Source: an uncultured Parafilimonas sp. (GTDB lineage Bacteria > Bacteroidota > Bacteroidia > Chitinophagales > Chitinophagaceae). From it: 8,194 bases of DNA. The notes under the pieces were generated by a model. It worked only from the letters and a program-made list of their open reading frames with translations. It ran no database searches and was not told where the DNA came from. Shown in pieces: positions 1-6,144 of the stretch. Where the stretch lies: positions 1-8,194 of the forward strand of contig CALAGJ010000173.1 of NCBI GenBank assembly GCA_937892395.1, written 5' to 3'. The number at the start of each line of letters is the position of its first letter. The first letter of the stretch is position 1. The position numbers and the translations under genes are program-made.

Positions 1-134
1 ATGATGGCAATGAATATCTACTTGTAAAATTGGAGATTTCAAATATGTCGCACCCATTTTTTACAGGTAAAAATATGCTTGTGGACACTGCGGGTCGTAT
101 TGATAAATTTAAAAAGAAATACGCCAAAAAATAA
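1..134 (+). CDS. rpmE: 50S ribosomal protein L31, type B (3' end only)
   Basis: The reading frame is open from the window edge (first full codon at 3) to TAA at 132-134 and gives the last 43 residues of a protein. These include LVKLEISNMSHPFFTGK and VDTAGRIDKFKKKY, the conserved C-terminal half of L31. The wording 'DGNEY-LVK-EIS-SHPF-TGK' is that of the type-B form, which lacks the zinc-binding cysteines of type A. No cysteine is seen in the visible part, but the N-terminal half, where those cysteines would lie, is outside the window. L31 sits on the large ribosomal subunit near the bridge to the small subunit. The start and promoter lie off the left edge. A strong intrinsic terminator follows 21 bp after the stop, so the gene is the end of its transcription unit. 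The family call is firm; the type-B assignment is likely. Confidence 0.93.
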   Translation, partial: DGNEYLLVKLEISNMSHPFFTGKNMLVDTAGRIDKFKKKYAKK

Positions 135-155
135 ATTTCTGGTTTAATTTTTTTG

Positions 156-185
156 AAAAGCTCCTCTGTAGGAGCTTTTTATTTT
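156..185 (+). terminator. intrinsic terminator after rpmE
   Basis: A perfect 10-bp inverted repeat (156-165 against 170-179, arms aaaagctcct / aggagctttt) encloses a 4-nt loop ctgt and runs into a T-rich tail ending near 185. It stands 21 bp after the rpmE stop. The A-run on the 5' arm means it may also stop transcription coming from the right. Confidence 0.88.
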
Positions 186-430
186 AGCTTTATCTAAAAA
201 CTTGTCAGATTGGTATCCAATTAATTTTCTCAAATTCTATTATGTATTCTGCATTGTTAAGATTGAAGTTTATCCGAAATATTAAATACACTTTTTTCCC
301 AAGCATATCAAATCAAAATGGATTTTTTTTACTACAGTTATTAAGGGATATCGATACAAATAATAGTAAAATTATACTAAAAAAATCAGCAAAACTCTGC
401 CAAGGTAGAGCCCTTTTCGATAATAAAAAA

Positions 431-462
431 ATTGTTTTAACTCATTGTAATCCCTACTTTTG
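431..462 (+). promoter_or_regulatory. Bacteroidota-type promoter, ATTG-N20-TACTTTTG
   Basis: TACTTTTG at 455-462 matches the Bacteroidota -7 consensus TAnnTTTG exactly. ATTG at 431-434 matches three of four bases of the -33 TTTG, with a 20-nt spacer inside the normal range of about 19-21. Transcription would start around 467-470, in a stretch with no gene but with three hairpins and a terminator. In AT-rich DNA such matches also occur by chance; the co-location with hairpins and a terminator is what raises it. Confidence 0.42.
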
Positions 463-466
463 AATT

Positions 467-573
467 CTAATGGTTGATGCTCCAACAAAGCATTATTTAA
501 CGACGGGTGATATTTCCCGTTACTGTCAAAAAGAAAAAAGGTAATTAGTCGTAACTCATTACCTTTTTTAATT
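467..573 (+). ncRNA. candidate small RNA (or ddl leader) of about 100 nt
   Basis: The predicted transcript begins just after the consensus promoter at 431-462 and ends at the intrinsic terminator at 534-573. By eye it folds into three successive hairpins. The first is 475-481 with 489-495 (7 bp, one G-U, 7-nt loop). The second is 503-507 with 516-520 (acggg/cccgt, 8-nt loop, extendable by a G-U pair). The third is the terminator stem. An A-rich single-stranded spacer, 524-533, precedes the terminator. I do not recognise any known RNA family. An alternative is that the hairpins form an attenuated 5' leader of ddl, which starts at 665. gttac at 519-523 could pair with gtaac at 551-555, but five pairs make a weak antiterminator. 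Confidence 0.35.
534..573 (+). terminator. strong intrinsic terminator, possibly bidirectional
   Basis: A perfect 12-bp inverted repeat (534-545 against 558-569, aaaaaaggtaat / attacctttttt) is extended across one T-C mismatch by 3 more pairs (547-549 with 554-556) around a CGTA tetraloop. The 3' arm ends in six Ts followed by aattt. The A-rich 5' flank (531-539) gives a matching T-rich tail on the minus strand. No annotated gene ends just upstream, so something unannotated at 186-533 is probably what it terminates. Confidence 0.72.
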
Positions 574-664
574 TCTGTTAATTTCAGCCTCCCCACAAAA
601 ATTATAATGCACACCAAATATTTCCTCCATACAATAAGTTTTATTTGCACATCAACAAAAGGCA

Positions 665-1666
665 ATGAAAAAGAAAGTAGCCCTACTTACGGGTGGTTAC
701 AGTGGCGAAGCAGTAGTGAGTTATGAAAGTGTAAAAACAGTTTATGCTCATGTGGATAAAAGCAAGTATGATGTGTTTGTAATTGATGTACGCCCTGATG
801 GGTGGTACTATAATATAGATGATGATCATAGTTATACCATCAACCTCAATGACTTTTCATTGTTAGTACCAGAAGGTAAAATTATTTTTGATGTGGTATT
901 AATGTGCATTCACGGCACACCGGGTGAGGACGGAAAACTGCAAGGTTATTTTGATATGCTGCATATACCCTACACTACGTGTAGTGCTGCAGTATCCGCA
1001 CTTACGTTTAATAAAAGATATACTGTGGCTGTGGTTGCTTTTGGTGGCGTGTCAGTAGCAAAATCAATACATATTTTTAAAGATAGCGAGGTGAGTCCAC
1101 AAAGTATTGCATCACAGTTAACTTTGCCATTGTTTATAAAACCAAATAATGGTGGTAGTAGTATAGGCATGAGTAAAGTACATACTGTAGATGCAATAGC
1201 AGATGCTTTAGAGAAAGCATTTGTAGAGGATGATCAGGTTTTAGTAGAAGAATTTATACAGGGCAGAGAGTTTACAATTGGGGTTTATAAATCCGGAGGT
1301 GTCATTAAAACATTGCCCATCACTGAGGTGATTTCAAAAAACGATTTTTTTGATTACGAAGCAAAGTATGAAGGTAAGAGTGAAGAAATTACTCCTGCGG
1401 TGGTAGAAGAATCTATAGCAGAACAAGTAAGAAATACAGCAAAGAAAATTTATGCTTTACTCAATTGTAGTGGTGTGGTACGCATTGATTTTATTTATAA
1501 TGAAGCGGCAGGAAAACCATTCATGTTGGAAGTAAATACTGTACCCGGTCAAAGTGCCGCCAGTCTTATACCACAACAGGTAGCAGCGACAGGCATGCGT
1601 TTGCAGGATTTTTATTCGGGTTTAATTGAAGAAGCATTAGTATCATTGCCGCAGGCACAATCATAA
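665..1666 (+). CDS. ddl: D-alanine--D-alanine ligase
   Basis: A 333-residue ATP-grasp ligase that joins two D-alanines in the cytoplasm for the peptidoglycan pentapeptide. The landmarks are in family order. E15 in GGYSGE is the D-Ala-1 site. HGTPGEDGKLQG is at 83-94. KP at 159-160 and the GGSSIG loop at 163-168 are in the ATP-binding central domain, followed by EEFIQGREFTIGV (195-207). DYEAKY (230-235) carries the tyrosine expected in D-Ala rather than D-lactate ligases. R273 and D275 are followed by the Mg/phosphate motif EVNTVPG (289-295). Length is slightly above the usual 300-320. The start is the ATG at 665, weakly preceded by AAAAGG only a few bases upstream. It heads a tight forward cluster, and the PASTA gene follows after 9 bp. 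All catalytic landmarks I checked are present. Confidence 0.96.
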   Translation: MKKKVALLTGGYSGEAVVSYESVKTVYAHVDKSKYDVFVIDVRPDGWYYNIDDDHSYTINLNDFSLLVPEGKIIFDVVLMCIHGTPGEDGKLQGYFDMLHIPYTTCSAAVSALTFNKRYTVAVVAFGGVSVAKSIHIFKDSEVSPQSIASQLTLPLFIKPNNGGSSIGMSKVHTVDAIADALEKAFVEDDQVLVEEFIQGREFTIGVYKSGGVIKTLPITEVISKNDFFDYEAKYEGKSEEITPAVVEESIAEQVRNTAKKIYALLNCSGVVRIDFIYNEAAGKPFMLEVNTVPGQSAASLIPQQVAATGMRLQDFYSGLIEEALVSLPQAQS

Positions 1667-1675
1667 TTTATACAA

Positions 1676-2503
1676 GTGTTTTCATTTATTACAAAACGAT
1701 CATTCTTATTTAATCTGCTTGCAGCAATTGTCTTGCTTGCAATTATTTTAATAGTATTTTTTAGTTCACTATCATTTTTGACAAGTCATGGTGAAAGTGC
1801 AAAAGTGCCTTCTGTAATTGGTAAGCCTTATGCAGAGGCTGTTCGTATGCTTGAGCAACAGGGTTTTACTGTAGCAGTGCAAGATTCTATTTACATTGAT
1901 TCATTACCTCCATTAGCTGTCATCAAACAAACACCGGAAGAAGATGAAGTCGTGAAAGAACACCGCACCATATTTTTGACAGTAAATAGAAAAATGCCAC
2001 CGATGGTGGAAATGCCCGATTTACGTGGCTTTTCATTGCGCAGCGCAGAATTATATTTACAAACAATTGGCCTCAAGCTTGGCGATACCAGCTTTGTACC
2101 TGATATAGCCAAGAATGCTGTAAAACAGCAATTATATAATGGTATTGATATAGAACCGGGTGGAAAAATTCCTATGGGAAGCCGGGTAGATTTTATATTG
2201 GGTAGCGGTGTAGGTGATAATGAGTTTAATGTGCCGGATCTTACGGGCCTTACCTACAGCGAAGCAATAAATGTACTCAATGCAAAGGCAATAGGATTAG
2301 GCGCATTAATAGTTGTAGATGGAGTAAAGGATACCGCAGCTGCTTTTGTGGTAAAGCAGAATCCTGAGCTAAGTACGACCATCGAGGGGCAGCGTTATAT
2401 TAACCGCATACGCAGCGGGCAAATGATTGATTTATATATCAGTATCAATCCGCCAATAGATAGTTTGGGTAATGTATCTGCTGACACCAGCAGTTTAAAA
2501 TAA
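1676..2503 (+). CDS. membrane-anchored PASTA-domain protein, no kinase domain
   Basis: A 275-residue protein starting at GTG (1676). Residues 1-9 are short and basic. About 10-34 form one strongly hydrophobic membrane segment (LLAAIVLLAIILIVFF). The rest should lie outside the membrane as three PASTA repeats at roughly 43-105, 111-176 and 184-258, each opening with a VPxxxG- or MPDLRG-type turn (VPSVIG, MPDLRG, VPDLTG). A short Ser/Asp-rich tail ends the protein. PASTA domains bind uncrosslinked peptidoglycan and D-Ala-D-Ala-type stems in Ser/Thr kinases and PBPs. Here there is no kinase or transpeptidase part, so the protein is probably a cell-wall sensor or scaffold. The GTG start is preferred because the next in-frame ATG (residue 57) would delete the membrane anchor and break the first repeat. 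It sits 9 bp after ddl, so the two are probably co-transcribed. Confidence 0.9.
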   Translation: MFSFITKRSFLFNLLAAIVLLAIILIVFFSSLSFLTSHGESAKVPSVIGKPYAEAVRMLEQQGFTVAVQDSIYIDSLPPLAVIKQTPEEDEVVKEHRTIFLTVNRKMPPMVEMPDLRGFSLRSAELYLQTIGLKLGDTSFVPDIAKNAVKQQLYNGIDIEPGGKIPMGSRVDFILGSGVGDNEFNVPDLTGLTYSEAINVLNAKAIGLGALIVVDGVKDTAAAFVVKQNPELSTTIEGQRYINRIRSGQMIDLYISINPPIDSLGNVSADTSSLK

Positions 2504-2508
2504 ATTGT

Positions 2509-2817
2509 ATGAAATCAATAAATGTATTTGACCTTAAAACGAAATTAGACAGTGGAGAAACTGTACATCTTTTGGATGTAAGAGAAGACGCAGAGAGAGC
2601 AGAATTTAATATTGGCGGAGTGCATATACCTGTGGGTAAAGTGCAGCAAATGCAAACCGATGAAATTGATCATTGGAAAGATGAAGAACTGATTGTCTAT
2701 TGTCGTAGTGGCAATCGTAGCGGAATGGCTTGTTTATTTTTAGAGCAGGCAGGATTTGCAAATGTTGTCAATCTTACAGGTGGTATGTTGTCTTGGAAAG
2801 AAGCTATGGGCAGCTAA
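2509..2817 (+). CDS. single-domain rhodanese-like sulfurtransferase
   Basis: A 102-residue stand-alone rhodanese domain. LLDVREDAERAEFNIGGVHIP (21-41) contains the conserved DVRE and the GxxHIP turn. The active-site loop is CRSGNR at 65-70, with catalytic Cys65 in the six-residue loop typical of small sulfurtransferases (GlpE/PspE type) that move sulfur through a persulfide. NLTGGMLSW (88-96) is the usual C-terminal G-G-x-x-x-W signature. No signal peptide or membrane segment is visible, so it should be cytoplasmic. It starts 5 bp after the PASTA gene and ends 47 bp before fmt. The physiological sulfur acceptor cannot be told from sequence. The position between cell-wall and translation genes does not identify a pathway. 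Confidence 0.92.
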   Translation: MKSINVFDLKTKLDSGETVHLLDVREDAERAEFNIGGVHIPVGKVQQMQTDEIDHWKDEELIVYCRSGNRSGMACLFLEQAGFANVVNLTGGMLSWKEAMGS

Positions 2818-2864
2818 TTTTAGCAAACTTTTTATTCATATCTCTATCAGAAAGTACAAATAAA

Positions 2865-3785
2865 TTGCGTATCATTTTTTTAGGTACACCAGATTTTGCA
2901 GTGGCTTCCTTAGAAGCTTTATGCAATGTTGGGCATAATGTAGTGGCCGTAGTAACTGCACCTGATAAACCTGCCGGACGTGGTATGGAGCTCAGGCAGA
3001 GTGCAGTAAAAGTAGCAGCAATAAACAGGAACATTCCTGTATTACAGCCTTTGCGTTTAAAAGATCCTACTTTCATAGAAGAGCTAAAATCTTTTCATGC
3101 CGATCTACAAGTGGTAGTTGCATTTCGTATGCTACCGGAAGCAGTTTGGAATATGCCCCCCATGGGTACAATTAATGTACATGCATCACTGCTGCCGCAA
3201 TACAGAGGTGCAGCACCCATAAATTGGGTAGTAATAAATGGCGAAACAGAAACCGGTGTTACAACTTTTAAATTGCAACATGAAATAGATACTGGTCATA
3301 TTTTACTACAGGAAAAAATGCCTATTGCTGCAAATGAAAACGCAGGTGCACTGCATAATCGAATGATGCTAGCAGGTGCTAACCTATTGGTAAAAACATT
3401 GGAGGCAATCAATGAAAATAGCATCACAGCTCTGCCCCAAACAATAGACAATACGCAGTTAAAACATGCCCCAAAAATTTTTACAGAAACCTGTTTGATC
3501 AATTGGAATGAAAGAACCCAACAAATTTATAATTTAGTCAGGGGGTTGAGCCCATATCCTTCTGCATTTACTTTTTTAGATGGGAAAAAAGTAAAAATAT
3601 TTGCGGCCGAAATGGAGATTTTGCAGCACAATGACACTGTGGGTTCTGTACATACTGATTATAAATCAATATTGAAATTTGCTACCACAGATGGTTATCT
3701 CCACTTATTATCTTTACAAGTAGAAGGGAAAAAAAGAATGGCTATAGATGATTTTTTGAGGGGGTATAGACCTTCAAAAAACTAA
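2865..3785 (+). CDS. fmt: methionyl-tRNA formyltransferase (TTG start)
   Basis: A 306-residue enzyme that formylates Met-tRNA(fMet) from 10-formyl-tetrahydrofolate before translation initiation. It opens with the canonical RIIFLGTPDFAV. The tRNA-contacting loop is APDKPAGRG (32-40). The catalytic set is N104 and H106 in NVHASLLPQYRGAAPI, with D142 in DTGHI. The C-terminal OB-like tRNA-binding domain runs from about 204 to the end. The TTG at 2865 is chosen because it gives the exact family N-terminus and normal length. The upstream in-frame ATG at 2730 lies inside the rhodanese gene, would add 45 unrelated residues, and no ATG, GTG or TTG lies between that gene's end and 2865. It is the last gene of the forward cluster; its stop overlaps the stop of the convergent LysM gene by 4 bp. 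Confidence 0.95.
   Translation: MRIIFLGTPDFAVASLEALCNVGHNVVAVVTAPDKPAGRGMELRQSAVKVAAINRNIPVLQPLRLKDPTFIEELKSFHADLQVVVAFRMLPEAVWNMPPMGTINVHASLLPQYRGAAPINWVVINGETETGVTTFKLQHEIDTGHILLQEKMPIAANENAGALHNRMMLAGANLLVKTLEAINENSITALPQTIDNTQLKHAPKIFTETCLINWNERTQQIYNLVRGLSPYPSAFTFLDGKKVKIFAAEMEILQHNDTVGSVHTDYKSILKFATTDGYLHLLSLQVEGKKRMAIDDFLRGYRPSKN
3752..3781. repeat. inverted repeat at the fmt/LysM convergent junction
   Basis: ttttttgaggg (3752-3762) can pair with ccttcaaaaaa (3771-3781), 11 bp with one G-U and an 8-nt loop, inside the last codons of fmt. The T-run is on the 5' arm and the A-run on the 3' arm on both strands, so neither transcript ends in Us after the hairpin. It is not a standard intrinsic terminator, though it could protect or pause the 3' ends of both mRNAs. 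Confidence 0.4.
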
Positions 3786-4708
3786 TAAACTGCTTTCAAT
3801 TCAACTGGTTCTGAAGATATACCAAGTGCAGCAGCAGTGGCATTTGTAATTCTAAAAGTCAATGTTTCGTTTGCGGGCATATCACCCAAATCCATCAGCA
3901 CTTTTGCATACACTTGTTTACCATTTGCAGCAGTAAGTTGGATGATTGTACCTATGGCTACATCATTCATCAATACATAAAAATAACCATCATCCCAGCC
4001 GCTTTCAGATTTGAATGTCATGGCAAGCCCTGTTTTTTCATGTGATTTTTTTTGAGATTGAAAACTGTTCTTAAAAAAACCTTCACCCGCTGGGGCGGCT
4101 CTTATAATATCAACCGGCCTTTCACGAATTTGTTTTTTCGTATTGATTTCCTGTGTTTGTTTTTTGTATTTGGTTTGCTTTACTTTCTTTTTTGTATTTG
4201 TTTTTCCTGTGGAAATATCAGCTGTATCAGGTATTTCAGTATTTGGCACTTTATTTACATTGTTCTTGATAACAATCATTTGGCCTACCAGTATTTCATT
4301 GCTATTCAGGTTATTCAACTTTTTTAAATCATCAATGGATACGCTGTACATCCGACTAATGCTAAATAATGTTTCACCCAGTTTTACCTCATGTACAATA
4401 CCATCGGGCACAGGTAATTTTATTTCTTCAATAGGTTTTGCTGGTATTGGTTCAGGTAAAACACTGATGGAATCTACAACTCCTATTTCGGTCGGAATTT
4501 TTATAGTACTTCCATATACCAATCGAGACTGAGCATTCATGACATTTAACCTCATAATATCTCCAACAGTGGTATGATATTTTTTTGCAATAATGCTCAA
4601 TGTTTCACCTTGCTTTACCGTATGAAGGATGAAGTTTTTTTGCTGAGCATTTACAGAAGAGACTGTAAAAAGGATAAATAAAAAGATATGAAAAATTTTT
4701 CTATTCAT
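3782..4708 (-). CDS. secreted protein with two LysM domains and an RlpA-like C-terminal domain
   Basis: A 308-residue exported protein. Residues 1-21 are a clear signal peptide (MNRKIFHIFLFILFTVSSVNA, probable cut before QQK). LysM 1 is at about 28-73 (HTVKQGETLSIIAKKYHTT) and LysM 2 at 104-148 (HEVKLGETLFSISRMYSVS). Both should bind peptidoglycan glycan chains. A Lys/Gln/Thr-rich low-complexity linker spans about 150-200. The last 80 residues (GTIIQLTAANGKQVYAKVL, then FRITNATAAALGI) resemble the double-psi beta-barrel wording of RlpA-like domains. That part is inference, and I see no clear lytic active site. The ATG at 4708 is chosen because it places the signal peptide at the N-terminus; the in-frame ATG at 4798 would bury it behind 30 residues and overlap rsmF. 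The likely promoter box is at 4772-4779. Confidence 0.88.
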   Translation of the reverse strand: MNRKIFHIFLFILFTVSSVNAQQKNFILHTVKQGETLSIIAKKYHTTVGDIMRLNVMNAQSRLVYGSTIKIPTEIGVVDSISVLPEPIPAKPIEEIKLPVPDGIVHEVKLGETLFSISRMYSVSIDDLKKLNNLNSNEILVGQMIVIKNNVNKVPNTEIPDTADISTGKTNTKKKVKQTKYKKQTQEINTKKQIRERPVDIIRAAPAGEGFFKNSFQSQKKSHEKTGLAMTFKSESGWDDGYFYVLMNDVAIGTIIQLTAANGKQVYAKVLMDLGDMPANETLTFRITNATAAALGISSEPVELKAVY

Positions 4709-4771
4709 GTCTAAAAATCTGAATGGCAAAAGCGTTTGATATGATGAAAACAGCGGGGCGCCTATGCGTTG

Positions 4772-4779
4772 CAAATTTA
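4772..4779 (-). promoter_or_regulatory. consensus -7 box TAAATTTG upstream of the LysM gene
   Basis: On the minus strand the octamer TAAATTTG is an exact match to TAnnTTTG. Its first three bases are the TAA stop codon of the rsmF-like gene. A start site near 4765 would give a leader of about 57 nt to the ATG at 4708. No TTTG is present 19 nt further upstream, so only half of the promoter is supported. Confidence 0.4.
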
Positions 4780-6141
4780 TGTTTTTAATATTCTCCACTC
4801 CGTGGGATAATAATTGTTTATACGATTGGGTAGCACTTTAATCCATCCAATATTACAATCTTTATATTGAACAGGTAGCCATCCTTTGGCAGATATATTG
4901 GGTATATCCTGCTTGCGCAAATATTGTAAAGCCACCGCTTCATCGGCAGCATACACTGATAAATTTTTATTGATGATGGTACTTACTGCCAACCCATGAT
5001 GTGGAATAAAGTCCTTTTGCTTCAAGGAGCCACAGCTAATACCGGCATGAGTGATGTATAAATTTTGTTTGATAGTATCTAACTGTTCAAAGCAGAAATG
5101 ATTGATTGCTCTGATGGTATCTGCTTGTAAAAATATTGCTCCATCAAAGCTGGCATCTATATACTGTTCTAATGGTGATCTATCTTTTAGTGCATACAGA
5201 TGCTGCCCAGCAGAAATATTATTTCCTTGATGCAAAAAATTACCGGAGCATTTTCTAAATATTGCCATGAAAAAACCTTCACCCATTGCTTTGTCAGGAT
5301 AGAAACGATAGCAAGATGCTTGTTTTTCTTTGCTGTATGATACCGTTATGCCCCATTCATTTTTTATAGGTATGGACAATGATTCAAGTGCATATTCCTT
5401 GCAAAGCCAATCTGCAATAGCTTCATTTTCTTCATAAGAAAAAGAACAAGTAGAGTAAATCAATACACCATCATCTTGAAGTGCCGGTATAGCGTCTGCC
5501 AATATTTTCTTTTGGCGCATACTGCAATGTATTACTTGCTGTTCACTCCATTTGTTTCCCGCTTCCGGTTGACGTCTGAAAAGCCCGCTACCACTACACG
5601 GAGCATCAATGACCATCAGATCAAAAAAACCCGGAAGTCTTTGAAATGCAGCAGCATCATTGTGTGTGATGATGGTATTGGGCAATCCCCATTTTACAAT
5701 ATTTTCATACAATATGCTAACCCTCGACTTGATGACTTCATTGCTCACTACCAAGCCATCCGTAAACAATGCACTTAGCAAAGTTGATTTGCCGCCGGGG
5801 GCGGCACATAAATCCAATACTTTTTTTTCTTTCAGATTATTTTCAAAGAGGTGCTTTACTACATAATCCAAAAACATACTACTGGCTTCTTGCACATAGT
5901 ATGCACCTGCATGCCATAGTGGATCGAGAATAAATGAAGGTCTTTGTGGCAGGTATCTTCCATCTGCACACCAGGGAATAGAGCTTGTGTTTTCAAAACA
6001 GTTTTTGCCAATGTTTTTATGCGGGTTCTGTCTTATGGATATGGGCAAGGATGTTACTTGATGGGCATCGAGAAATGCTTGCTCATCAAAGCCTGGCAAT
6101 CCTTGTAGTGTATGGATGAATGAGGAAGGTAGATGACCCAT
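4777..6141 (-). CDS. rsmF: RsmB/RsmF-type rRNA cytosine-C5 methyltransferase
   Basis: A 454-residue SAM-dependent RNA m5C methyltransferase of the NOL1/NOP2/Sun family. After an RNA-binding N-terminal part (about 1-80) comes the catalytic core. Motif I is DLCAAPGGKST (110-120, SAM binding), an acidic residue lies in SNEVIKSR (133-140), and D162 is in HNDA. Motif IV is DAPCSGSG with C182, and motif VI is YSTCSFS with C232. The two cysteines are the release and nucleophile residues of this family. YRFYPDKAMGEGFF (278-291) ends the core. The remainder, to about 454, is an RsmF-type PUA-like RNA-binding extension with GWIKVLPNRINNYYP near the end. RsmF in E. coli modifies 16S rRNA C1407; the same target here is inference, hence the symbol is tentative. 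The ATG lies 3 bp after the bioF stop, so translation is probably coupled. Confidence 0.9.
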   Translation of the reverse strand: MGHLPSSFIHTLQGLPGFDEQAFLDAHQVTSLPISIRQNPHKNIGKNCFENTSSIPWCADGRYLPQRPSFILDPLWHAGAYYVQEASSMFLDYVVKHLFENNLKEKKVLDLCAAPGGKSTLLSALFTDGLVVSNEVIKSRVSILYENIVKWGLPNTIITHNDAAAFQRLPGFFDLMVIDAPCSGSGLFRRQPEAGNKWSEQQVIHCSMRQKKILADAIPALQDDGVLIYSTCSFSYEENEAIADWLCKEYALESLSIPIKNEWGITVSYSKEKQASCYRFYPDKAMGEGFFMAIFRKCSGNFLHQGNNISAGQHLYALKDRSPLEQYIDASFDGAIFLQADTIRAINHFCFEQLDTIKQNLYITHAGISCGSLKQKDFIPHHGLAVSTIINKNLSVYAADEAVALQYLRKQDIPNISAKGWLPVQYKDCNIGWIKVLPNRINNYYPTEWRILKT

Positions 6142-6144
6142 TAT

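Larger units (their letters stand above)
186..664. other. 479-bp intergenic region without a convincing protein gene
   Basis: No reading frame here shows a recognisable family, and the two longest open frames look like chance (see rejected items). The first half is plain AT-rich DNA with two small inverted repeats: attgg/ccaat at 209-221, and ctctgc/gtagag at 395-410 (one G-U pair, CAAG loop) followed by cccttttc. The second half holds a promoter-like sequence (431-462), hairpins at 475-495 and 502-521, and a strong intrinsic terminator (534-573), described separately. Just before ddl there is only a weak -7-like octamer, tttatttg at 640-647, one base off TAnnTTTG at a normally conserved position, and no clear -33 element. 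Confidence 0.6.

Noticed and set aside
395..417. Hairpin ctctgc...gtagag followed by ccctttt as a terminator
   Set aside because: The stem is only 6 bp with a G-U pair, and the T-run is four bases and displaced by three Cs. Too weak to call.
242..463. 73-residue forward open frame in the rpmE-ddl intergenic region
   Set aside because: It shows no recognisable motif, has AT-driven composition (many Ile/Lys/Asn/Phe), has no ribosome-binding site or clear promoter, and its stop falls inside the promoter-like element at 455-462.
372..665. 97-residue reverse open frame before ddl
   Set aside because: It runs straight through the strong terminator hairpin at 534-569, has no family resemblance, and begins at the ddl start. 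Better explained as chance.
2730..2864. Upstream extension of fmt to the ATG at 2730
   Set aside because: It would overlap the rhodanese gene by 88 bp and add 45 residues that do not belong to the Fmt family. The TTG at 2865 gives the canonical N-terminus.
3752..3781. Inverted repeat near the end of fmt as an intrinsic terminator
   Set aside because: The U-tract would lie on the 5' side of the stem on both strands, so the transcript does not end in Us. Kept only as an inverted repeat.
4709..4798. Upstream extension of the LysM protein to the ATG at 4798
   Set aside because: It would place 30 residues before an obvious signal peptide and overlap the end of the methyltransferase gene.
5476..5866. 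Forward open frames (100 and 68 residues) opposite the methyltransferase gene
   Set aside because: They lie antisense within the catalytic core of a well-supported gene and show no motif of their own.
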